Assembly: GCF_015351475.1 (NCBI RefSeq)
Contig: NZ_JADKPR010000004.1
Location: forward strand, 124,001 to 188,000
DNA length: 64,000 nt
Source of the DNA: Flavobacterium sp. HJJ
GTDB lineage: Bacteria > Bacteroidota > Bacteroidia > Flavobacteriales > Flavobacteriaceae
Direction of reading: 5' to 3'
Made by a program: the position numbers and the translations under genes. Positions within the stretch are counted from its first letter, which is position 1, and every line of letters begins with the position of its first letter. Below are positions 56,857 through 64,000 of the stretch, one piece after another. A model generated the notes under the pieces. That model searched no databases and was not told the origin of the DNA. It was given only the letters and a program-made list of their open reading frames with translations.

Positions 56857-56986
56857 AGTATAGTTGTTTAATGATTTATAAATAATTTCAAAATTAAACA
56901 TTTAACTTTGGAATTGAAAATTCTATTTTGTTATAATTTTATCAAATAAAATGATAGTTCCTTTTGGCGGTCAAAAAAACAGTAAT

Positions 56987-57075
56987 TTGGAGCTGTTTCC
57001 CGCTATTCGTTTCAATCTTTTTATCTCGTCCCAAAAGCCGAGACAAAAAGGATTTCCACTTCTATCGGGGCTTGG
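56987..57075 (-). ncRNA. flavo-1-like structured element, copy 2
   Basis: Read on the minus strand it starts AGCCCCGATAGAAGTGG and then has AAATCCTTTTTGTCTCGG. A complementary arm ends CGAGATAAAAAG, followed by ATAGCGGGAAACAGCTCC. TTTTTGTCTCGG and CGAGATAAAAA form the long central hairpin. It shares block order with copy 1 at 20158-20275. It lies between sod and the AddA-like gene. Confidence 0.65.
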
Positions 57076-57129
57076 GATTTTGTGATTTCAACAAAATTTG
57101 TTTTCAAAAATAAAAACAGTACTTAATAT

Positions 57130-60100
57130 ATGGAAAGACCATCTTTCGCCATTTATGATGCCTCAGCAGGTTCCGGAAAAACATATGCACTTGTCAAAGA
57201 ATATCTAAAAATTATTTTAACGGCAAACAAGAATGATGCCTATCGAAATATTCTTGCCATTACTTTTACCAATAAAGCGGTTCATGAAATGAAAAGCCGT
57301 ATTGTAGGCAGTTTGTCCGAATTTGCTAAAGATGAACCAAATGCAAAAGCTTCTGATTTAATGCAGGATTTATCCGTAGATACCGGACTTTCTATAATTC
57401 AGATTAAGACCAAATCACAGCAGATTATCAAGCATATTATTCATAATTATGCAGCTTTTGATATATCTACGATTGATAAATTCACCCACAAAGTGATTCG
57501 GGCTTTTGCACACGATTTGGGACTGCCTATGACTTTTGAGGTGACTTTGGATACCGAAAATTTATTAATCGAAGCCGTGGATGCGATAATTGCACAAGCG
57601 GGCGAAGATGAAACGCTGACCAAATTACTTATCGATTTCACGATGGAAAAAACCGATGATGATAAATCTTGGGACATCTCGCGGGAAATTCTGGAAACAG
57701 GAAAATTAGTACTCAATGAAAATAACCGAAACGAAATTGTCCATTTTCAAGATAAATCAATAAGTGATTTTATAGCTGTAAAAGATAAATTAGTTCAGGT
57801 CTGCAAAAATTTGGAAAAAGAAAATGCGGCGTGTTCTAGTGAATTGCTGCAATTAATTGATAAAAACGGAATTGATTTGAAATCATTCTCCAGAGGAACT
57901 TTTCCTAATCATCTTCAAAGCATAACGGATGGAAGATTTAATTCCAAGAATAAAATGTTTCGGGAGTTTGATGATATTGCAATTAATAAAACGGCAAAAG
58001 ACCGCGCTTTAATAGAAAATATTATTCCTGATTTGCTGCAGAGTCTTTCGGGAATTTACAAAAACTTCGAAAAACGAAATTTCTATAAAGCTTTCTTGAA
58101 GAACATTACACCTTTGTCATTGTTGAATACGGTAAGTAATGAATTGACAAAAATTCAAAACGAGCAAAATACGTTGTCTATTACCGAATTCAATGCTATT
58201 ATTCACCGTGAAATCCAAAATCAGCCGGCTCCTTTTATATATGAAAGATTGGGAGAGCGCTACCGTCACTTTTTTATTGACGAATTTCAGGATACTTCCG
58301 AAATGCAGTGGCAAAATTTGATTCCGCTTATTGATAATGCGCTTGCTGGTCAGGATGATTCCGGCCAAAAAGGAACTTTGATGATAGTTGGTGATCCAAA
58401 ACAGTCTATTTATCGCTGGCGTGGCGGTAAAGCCGAACAGTTTATTGAGCTTAGTAAAGATCAAAATCCGTTCAGTAATCCTGAAAAAAAATTAGAACAT
58501 TTAGATAAAAATTATAGAAGTTATTCGCAGGTAATCGAATTTAATAATAGTTTTTTTAAATTGTTATCAGGTGAATTCGATAATCCAGATTACAAAGATC
58601 TATACGAAAACCATAGTCATCAAAAGATAAATAATAAAGTAGGCGGTTATGTGAATATTTCATTTTTACCCGAAATAGAATCTTCGGAAGATGATGAAGA
58701 AACTCTCGATAAATCAGAACTATATGTTTTGGCGACATTAAATACGATTCAAAAAGTATTAAAAGAGGGTTTCGAATATAAAGATATTGTAATCCTGACT
58801 CGAAAAAGAAGTCAGGGAATTGCAGTTGCCAATTATTTGACGGAACAAGGGGTTCCGCTTTTGTCTTCCGAAACACTGATGATTCAAAATGCAACTGAAG
58901 TCCGGCTGATAATCCATATTCTGAAATATTTAAAAAACAGCTCCGATTTAGAGTCGAAAGCCAATTTTTTGCAGTATTTGGCACAAAATAAACAAAATGA
59001 ATTGCCTGTTCATGATTTCATCGCCAAAGGAATGGAATTGAAAGAAGAAACAACTTTCGAAAAATGGCTCGAGAACTGTAATATTGAACTCTCTTTTCAA
59101 AATATTAGAAAAAAATCTTTGTATGAAGCAGCTGAAGTTATTATTTCTAAGTTTCTAACAATGAATAAAAATGAAGCAGATCAATCTGTAGGGACAGCTT
59201 ATGTTCAGTATTTTTTGGATATTGTTCTTGAGCGTGATGTTCGTAATCAGGCAGGGATTTCAGATTTTTTGAATTATTGGGATAAAAACTCCGAGAAATT
59301 CAGTATTCCTTCTCCCGAGGGAACAAATGCGGTAAGGATTATGACCATTCATAAATCGAAAGGGTTGGAGTTTCCGGTCGTGATTATGCCTTTTGCTGAA
59401 GAAGATTATAATAGAAAACCAAAAGACAAGTTATGGCTCAATTCTGAAGAGCAAGATCTTAATATGCCGAAAGTATTGGTAGATAACAGCAGTGCTATTG
59501 AGGAATTTGGCGAGGAGGCTTCTGCTGTTTATAATTTAAAAAAACAGGAAGAACTGCTGGATAATATTAATGTGCTGTACGTTGCTTTGACAAGGGCAGA
59601 AGAACAATTGTATATTATTTCTCAAAATGTAAAGCCTAGAAAAGATGGTGAATATCCAAGTAATATGGCTTCTTTTTTTATAAAATATCTGATGCAGCAA
59701 AGACTTTATGAGGAGAATAAATTAGAATATCAATTTGGTAATTCAACAAAGTTATCAGATAAAGAAATACATATTGACACTACCAAAAATATTCCTGCAG
59801 TTTTGGAAGTCCTGAATCCTAAAAACATAAAAATAGCTCAAAGAGAAGCATTAATGTGGGGTACTCATCAGTTGGAGGCAATTGAGTTTGGTAATGTAAT
59901 ACACGAAATACTTTCTTTTGTAGCGACAAGAAACGATGTTGAATTGGCAATTAATAAAGCAATCGAAAATGGGTTAATTACAATACTTCAAAAGGAAATA
60001 GTTTATAATGCAATAACTGAAATAGTAAATCATCAGGATTTAGCTGAGCATTTTGCTGAAGGGAATGAAGTTTTAAATGAAAAAACGATTATTCAAAAAG

Positions 60101-60303
60101 AGAGTGGTACTATTAAACCTGACCGGATTGTGATTAATAAAGCAAAAGAAGTTTTTTTGCTGGATTATAAAACAGGGCTTCCTAATCAGAAATATAAATA
60201 TCAATTAGAAAATTATCAAATGGCTATTGAAAAAATGGGCTTTAAAGTATTAAAAAAAGCACTGGTATACATTGGAACCAAAATCGATATAGTACATTTG
60301 TGA
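57130..60303 (+). CDS. AddA-like UvrD helicase-nuclease
   Basis: This 1057-residue protein couples a superfamily I helicase with a C-terminal nuclease. The Walker A motif DASAGSGKTYALVKEYL starts at residue 10. Further helicase motifs are FIDEFQDTSEMQWQNL near 380, GDPKQSIYRWRGG, and VRIMTIHKSKGLEFPVV. VALTRAEEQLYI is the last helicase motif. The PD-(D/E)XK nuclease at the C-terminus is marked by KPDRIVI, LLDYKTG and YQLENYQMA. It corresponds to AddA/RecB-type double-strand-break repair enzymes. The likely AddB-like partner begins at 63170, separated by kbl and ompA. Confidence 0.9.
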   Translation: MERPSFAIYDASAGSGKTYALVKEYLKIILTANKNDAYRNILAITFTNKAVHEMKSRIVGSLSEFAKDEPNAKASDLMQDLSVDTGLSIIQIKTKSQQIIKHIIHNYAAFDISTIDKFTHKVIRAFAHDLGLPMTFEVTLDTENLLIEAVDAIIAQAGEDETLTKLLIDFTMEKTDDDKSWDISREILETGKLVLNENNRNEIVHFQDKSISDFIAVKDKLVQVCKNLEKENAACSSELLQLIDKNGIDLKSFSRGTFPNHLQSITDGRFNSKNKMFREFDDIAINKTAKDRALIENIIPDLLQSLSGIYKNFEKRNFYKAFLKNITPLSLLNTVSNELTKIQNEQNTLSITEFNAIIHREIQNQPAPFIYERLGERYRHFFIDEFQDTSEMQWQNLIPLIDNALAGQDDSGQKGTLMIVGDPKQSIYRWRGGKAEQFIELSKDQNPFSNPEKKLEHLDKNYRSYSQVIEFNNSFFKLLSGEFDNPDYKDLYENHSHQKINNKVGGYVNISFLPEIESSEDDEETLDKSELYVLATLNTIQKVLKEGFEYKDIVILTRKRSQGIAVANYLTEQGVPLLSSETLMIQNATEVRLIIHILKYLKNSSDLESKANFLQYLAQNKQNELPVHDFIAKGMELKEETTFEKWLENCNIELSFQNIRKKSLYEAAEVIISKFLTMNKNEADQSVGTAYVQYFLDIVLERDVRNQAGISDFLNYWDKNSEKFSIPSPEGTNAVRIMTIHKSKGLEFPVVIMPFAEEDYNRKPKDKLWLNSEEQDLNMPKVLVDNSSAIEEFGEEASAVYNLKKQEELLDNINVLYVALTRAEEQLYIISQNVKPRKDGEYPSNMASFFIKYLMQQRLYEENKLEYQFGNSTKLSDKEIHIDTTKNIPAVLEVLNPKNIKIAQREALMWGTHQLEAIEFGNVIHEILSFVATRNDVELAINKAIENGLITILQKEIVYNAITEIVNHQDLAEHFAEGNEVLNEKTIIQKESGTIKPDRIVINKAKEVFLLDYKTGLPNQKYKYQLENYQMAIEKMGFKVLKKALVYIGTKIDIVHL

Positions 60304-60373
60304 AAAACAAATAATTTATCAAATAATTAAATTTAAAGCTTATTTGTCTTTAGATTTTTAAAAATTAATAAAA

Positions 60374-61567
60374 ATGTACGGTAAAATTCAGCAACACTTG
60401 CAGTCGGAGCTTCAAACTATTGAAGAAAACGGAATTTTTAAAAAAGAAAGAATTATAACTTCTGCACAAGGAGCAGAAATTACCATTTCGACAGGAGAAA
60501 CTGTTCTAAATTTTTGTGCCAATAATTATTTAGGACTTTCTTCTCATCCCGAAGTGATTCAAGCCGCAAAGGATGCGATGGATACTCATGGTTTTGGAAT
60601 GTCATCTGTTCGTTTTATTTGCGGAACGCAGGATATTCATAAAACATTAGAAAAAAAGATAGCGGATTTTTATGGAACAGAAGATACTATACTATATGCT
60701 GCAGCTTTTGATGCAAATGGAGGTGTTTTTGAGCCTTTGTTTGGAGAAAATGACGCTATTATATCAGATAGTTTAAATCATGCCTCTATTATAGACGGAG
60801 TGCGTTTGTGTAAAGCAGCTCGGTATCGTTATGAGAACAGTAACATGGAAGATTTAGAACAGCAGTTAATTAAAGCAAATGAATCAGGAGCCCGTTTCAA
60901 AATAATTGTTACTGATGGTGTTTTTTCTATGGACGGATTGGTAGCTCCATTGGATAAAATTTGCGATCTGGCTGATAAGTATGATGCTTTGGTTATGGTT
61001 GATGAATGCCATGCGGCTGGGTTTATTGGAGCGAAGGGAAAAGGTACTCTCGAAGCTAAAGGAGTGATGGGTCGTGTTGATATTATTACTGGTACACTGG
61101 GAAAAGCTTTGGGAGGTGCTATGGGAGGTTATACAACAGCCAAAAAAGAAATAATTGAATTGCTGCGTCAGCGTTCCAGGCCGTATTTGTTCTCAAATTC
61201 ATTGGCGCCAGCTATTGTTGGTGCGTCTATAAAAGTATTTGAATTATTAGAAAAGAATACAGTTTTAAGAGATCAATTAGAGTGGAATACTAATTACTTT
61301 AAAGCGGGTATGAAAAAAGCTGGTTTTGATATAGTAGAAGGAGATTCGGCTATAGTGCCAGTAATGTTATATGATGCAAAATTAGCTCAAACTATGGCTA
61401 ATGAACTGCTGAAAGAAGGAGTGTATGTAATTGGATTCTTTTTTCCTGTTGTTCCTAAAGAGAAAGCGAGAATACGAGTGCAGTTATCAGCAGCACATAC
61501 AAAAGAACATTTGGATAAAGCAATAGATGCTTTTATAATCGTAGGACAAAGACTTGCTGTAATATAA
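60374..61567 (+). CDS. kbl: Glycine C-acetyltransferase (2-amino-3-ketobutyrate CoA ligase)
   Basis: This 397-residue PLP enzyme joins 2-amino-3-ketobutyrate and CoA to give glycine and acetyl-CoA, in threonine breakdown. Conserved elements are [35 protein letters not shown], and the PLP-lysine region [14 protein letters not shown]. It is a single gene between the AddA-like and OmpA-family genes; no threonine dehydrogenase gene is seen nearby. Confidence 0.94.
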   Translation: MYGKIQQHLQSELQTIEENGIFKKERIITSAQGAEITISTGETVLNFCANNYLGLSSHPEVIQAAKDAMDTHGFGMSSVRFICGTQDIHKTLEKKIADFYGTEDTILYAAAFDANGGVFEPLFGENDAIISDSLNHASIIDGVRLCKAARYRYENSNMEDLEQQLIKANESGARFKIIVTDGVFSMDGLVAPLDKICDLADKYDALVMVDECHAAGFIGAKGKGTLEAKGVMGRVDIITGTLGKALGGAMGGYTTAKKEIIELLRQRSRPYLFSNSLAPAIVGASIKVFELLEKNTVLRDQLEWNTNYFKAGMKKAGFDIVEGDSAIVPVMLYDAKLAQTMANELLKEGVYVIGFFFPVVPKEKARIRVQLSAAHTKEHLDKAIDAFIIVGQRLAVI

Positions 61568-61610
61568 TTGTTAAAATTTCAATTTGAGAAGCGTTTTATT
61601 TAACAAATTA

Positions 61611-61642
61611 TTTTGATATTACAGAAAATCATGCTATTTTTG
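61611..61642 (+). promoter_or_regulatory. Promoter of the OmpA-family gene
   Basis: TTTTG (61611-61615) and TATTTTTG (61635-61642) are 19 bases apart, a textbook Bacteroidota minus-33/minus-7 pair, and lie about 37 bp before the ATG. A strong promoter fits an abundant outer-membrane protein. Confidence 0.7.
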
Positions 61643-61678
61643 TTTGAAATTAACTAATTGTAATTAAAATAACAAAGT

Positions 61679-63106
61679 ATGAAACATCTTAACAAACTTT
61701 TAGTTGCTGTAACGATGGTGATGGGATTAAGCTCTCAGGCACAGGACAGTAACAATAAATGGGCAATCGGTTTTGGAGTAAATGCGGTTGACTACAGATC
61801 TAGTGCAGGTGGTGACTTTAAGAGTCATTTTGATCAGCCATTTAATGTAAGTGATAACTGGAATATCCTTCCTTCTGTTTCTTACATAAACGTTTCTAGA
61901 TATGTGGGGAGTAATTTTATTGTAGGGCTTACAGGTTCAATCAATAAGATTGATAAATTTGTAACTGCTCCCAATGTTGTTGTAAATCCTGGTGATTTGA
62001 TGTACTATGGTATTGATGCAACAGTTACATATAGCTTTATGGAGTTGATTAAATCTAAAGTATTAGAGCCTACATTAAGTGTTGGAGCTGGATATACTTT
62101 CTTAGGAGATGAGAGCTACGGTACAGTTAATCCAGGAATTGGATTAAATATTTGGTTTACTGAGAATGTTGGTCTTTCATTGCTAGGTACATATAAAACA
62201 TCTTTCGGAGACAGAACATATGCTGACGGAAAAACACCGGACTCTCCATCTTATTCTCAATATTCTGCAGGTCTTACTTTCAAGTTTGGCGCTAAAGATA
62301 CTGACGGTGACGGAATCTATGATAAAGATGATGCTTGCCCAGAAGTTGCTGGTTTAAAACAATTTAACGGTTGTCCAGATACTGATGCTGATGGTATCGA
62401 AGATTCTAAAGATAAATGTCCTACGACTGCAGGTACAGCAGAATTCCAAGGTTGTGCTGATACAGATGGTGACGGTGTAGCAGATCCTGATGACGCTTGT
62501 CCTTCAGTTGCTGGTTTGAAACAATTCCAAGGTTGTCCTGATACTGACGGTGACGGTGTTACTGATGCTTCAGACAAATGTCCTACTGTAGCTGGTCCAG
62601 TTTCAAATGGAGGATGTCCTGAATTAGACTCTGATAAAGACGGTGTAATTGACAAAGAAGATGCTTGTCCTACAGTATCTGGTCCTGCAAGTAATAAAGG
62701 ATGTCCAGAAGTAACTGAGCAAGTATTGCAAGAACTAAAAGTTCAAGCTAGAGCTGTGTATTTTGTAACTGGTAAAGCAGTTCTTGAAACAGCTGATAAA
62801 GGAGCAACAGATGGCAGATTAGAAGCGATTAAAGAAATCCTTAAAAACTATCCAAATGCTAAATTCGCTATCGAAGGTCACACAGATAACACTGGTAGCG
62901 CTAAAGTGAACCAAAAACTTTCTGAAGACAGAGCAAAAGTTGTTATGGATAAGTTAATCGAAAAAGGTGTTAATCCTGCTAACTTAACTTCAGCTGGTTT
63001 TGGATCTACTAAGCCAGTTGCTGACAACAAAACTAAAGAAGGTAAAGCATTAAACAGAAGAACTGAAATTAGACACATTGGTACAATATCCGAAGGTAAA
63101 TTGTAA
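61679..63106 (+). CDS. OmpA-family porin with thrombospondin type-3 repeats
   Basis: This 475-residue outer-membrane protein has a signal peptide (MKHLNKLLVAVTMVMGLSSQAQ). An eight-stranded barrel spans about 25-200. Next come five calcium-binding thrombospondin type-3 repeats at about 205-345, each of the form DTDGDGVxDxxDxCP. The C-terminal OmpA domain at about 360-470 binds peptidoglycan, with EGHTDNTGSAKVNQKLSEDR and NRRTEIRHI. It ties the outer membrane to the cell wall. It is a single gene with a strong promoter and terminator. Confidence 0.96.
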   Translation: MKHLNKLLVAVTMVMGLSSQAQDSNNKWAIGFGVNAVDYRSSAGGDFKSHFDQPFNVSDNWNILPSVSYINVSRYVGSNFIVGLTGSINKIDKFVTAPNVVVNPGDLMYYGIDATVTYSFMELIKSKVLEPTLSVGAGYTFLGDESYGTVNPGIGLNIWFTENVGLSLLGTYKTSFGDRTYADGKTPDSPSYSQYSAGLTFKFGAKDTDGDGIYDKDDACPEVAGLKQFNGCPDTDADGIEDSKDKCPTTAGTAEFQGCADTDGDGVADPDDACPSVAGLKQFQGCPDTDGDGVTDASDKCPTVAGPVSNGGCPELDSDKDGVIDKEDACPTVSGPASNKGCPEVTEQVLQELKVQARAVYFVTGKAVLETADKGATDGRLEAIKEILKNYPNAKFAIEGHTDNTGSAKVNQKLSEDRAKVVMDKLIEKGVNPANLTSAGFGSTKPVADNKTKEGKALNRRTEIRHIGTISEGKL

Positions 63107-63127
63107 TCAATTATCTAAATAATTTTA

Positions 63128-63158
63128 AAAAGCCATTCTTAATTGAATGGCTTTTTTT
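63128..63158 (+). terminator. Intrinsic terminator after the OmpA-family gene
   Basis: AGCCATTC (63131-63138) pairs perfectly with GAATGGCT (63145-63152), followed by T7. It lies 24 bp after the stop, just before the AddB-like gene. Confidence 0.92.
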
Positions 63159-63169
63159 ATATTTATAAA

Positions 63170-64000
63170 ATGACAAATACTTCTTTTTTAGACAAAATAG
63201 CAACGGTAATACTACAAGATTATAATGATAAGCTAACTGAAACAGTTATAGTTTTACCTAATAAACGAGCAAAAATATTTCTTGTAGAAGCATTAAAAAA
63301 TCAAACAGAAGAGAATATATTTTCACCTGAAATTATAAGTATTGAGGATTTTGTACAAGATATTTCCGGAATAAGAGCAATTGATCCCATAGAATTGTTA
63401 TTTGAATTTTACGCAGTCTATTTGTCTATTACAGAAAAAAACCAACAGTCTTTTGAGCTTTTTGCCAATTGGGCAAAAACTTTACTGCAAGATTTTAATG
63501 AAATAGATCGCTATTTGTTAGATCCAGATCACGTTCTTTCTTATTTAAAAGATATTGAGGACATCAAGAAATGGGGTATTGAAGTTGAAAACAAGACCCA
63601 ATTATTGGAAAATTACATTGATTTCTGGAAACTATTGCCTAAATATTATAATTCTCTCTATGATCATTTACTCGAAAAAGGCATTGGTTATCAAGGGTTA
63701 ATATATAGGGAGGCAGTTAAAAACAGTAATAATTTTTCAAAATCGATAACGGGCAAACAATTTATTTTTGCTGGATTTAACGCTTTGAATGCTTCTGAAG
63801 AAAAAATTATTCAGCATCTTATCGCTTCAGATCAGGCAAAAATTTATTGGGATGCTGATCAAACATTTCTCAATGATCCTTATCATGATGCTGGTTTATT
63901 TGTCCGCCGTTTTAAAGAAAGCTGGAAACATTATAAGTCAAACCCTTTTGAATGGATAGCTGATGATTTTTCGAATACTAAAAATATTCAAGTTATCGGT
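63170..64000 (+). CDS. AddB-like PD-(D/E)XK nuclease-helicase partner (partial)
   Basis: The frame opens at the ATG 63170-63172 and runs off the right edge after 277 codons, with no stop inside. The peptide begins MTNTSFLDKIATVILQDYND and has ETVIVLPNKRAKIFLVEAL, IISIEDFVQDISG and FIFAGFNALNASEEKII. These match the start of the PD-(D/E)XK nuclease family proteins that pair with AddA-like enzymes in Bacteroidota. It starts shortly after the OmpA terminator. The nuclease motif itself lies outside the window. Confidence 0.82.
   Translation, partial: MTNTSFLDKIATVILQDYNDKLTETVIVLPNKRAKIFLVEALKNQTEENIFSPEIISIEDFVQDISGIRAIDPIELLFEFYAVYLSITEKNQQSFELFANWAKTLLQDFNEIDRYLLDPDHVLSYLKDIEDIKKWGIEVENKTQLLENYIDFWKLLPKYYNSLYDHLLEKGIGYQGLIYREAVKNSNNFSKSITGKQFIFAGFNALNASEEKIIQHLIASDQAKIYWDADQTFLNDPYHDAGLFVRRFKESWKHYKSNPFEWIADDFSNTKNIQVIG

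Noticed and set aside
62290..62720. DNA tandem repeat inside the OmpA-family gene
   Set aside because: Explained by the five thrombospondin type-3 protein repeats; codons have diverged between them.

Overview
The window is a stretch of chromosome from a member of the Bacteroidota, most probably Flavobacterium or a close relative. The evidence is the low GC content, promoters with the TAnnTTTG minus-7 box, weak Shine-Dalgarno signals, a MurF-Alr fusion, an IPExxxVDY-type protein, many Bacteroidota-style lipoproteins, a TonB-dependent receptor, a GH97 enzyme, a mevalonate-pathway HMG-CoA synthase, and intergenic elements resembling the flavobacterial flavo-1 RNA. No rRNA, tRNA, CRISPR array, transposase or prophage gene was seen.

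Layout. 0-3.2 kb: a restriction-modification operon on the minus strand (XRE controller, C5-cytosine methyltransferase, McrB-like GTPase, and the start of the next gene, probably McrC-like) with a 12-bp inverted-repeat operator in front of it. 3.2-8.7 kb: a split ThrE-type exporter, MscL, the MurF-Alr fusion, and a toxin-antitoxin pair directly upstream of murF-alr. 8.8-17.4 kb: an S41 peptidase lipoprotein, thymidine kinase, RsmI, a HopJ-family protein, RecJ and an MFS carrier, followed by a decayed DUF2062 gene. 17.9-22.8 kb: an AraC-type regulator, LpxH, QueD, an Ig-like lipoprotein and an omega-amidase-like hydrolase. 22.9-29.5 kb: an accessory cluster of two lipoproteins, a cholesterol-dependent-cytolysin-like (CDCL) protein, and a TPR histidine kinase with its LuxR-type response regulator.

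29.6-37.6 kb: a membrane-linked XRE regulator, sdhCAB, HMG-CoA synthase and an MFS carrier. 37.8-46.2 kb: a TonB-dependent receptor with a DUF5689-type lipoprotein, facing a SusB-like GH97 alpha-glucosidase and a SusR-like membrane regulator. 46.2-50.8 kb: acpP, fabF, rnc, an IPExxxVDY protein and pyk, all on the minus strand. 50.9-55.0 kb: purN, rnhA, a PfkB-family kinase and a PurF-family protein. 55.0-56.2 kb: a noncoding tandem array. 56.2-64 kb: superoxide dismutase, an AddA-like helicase-nuclease, kbl, an OmpA-family porin with thrombospondin type-3 repeats, and the start of an AddB-like nuclease.

The observation I rate highest is the tandem array at 55,076-56,143. It holds five copies of a roughly 242-bp unit. 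Each copy carries a TAnnTTTG promoter box, a conserved 5' stem-loop, a G-rich linker and an intrinsic terminator, so it reads as five tandem small-RNA genes of about 75 nt. Second is the CDCL protein beside its own two-component system. Third is the self-contained R-M operon with its operator.
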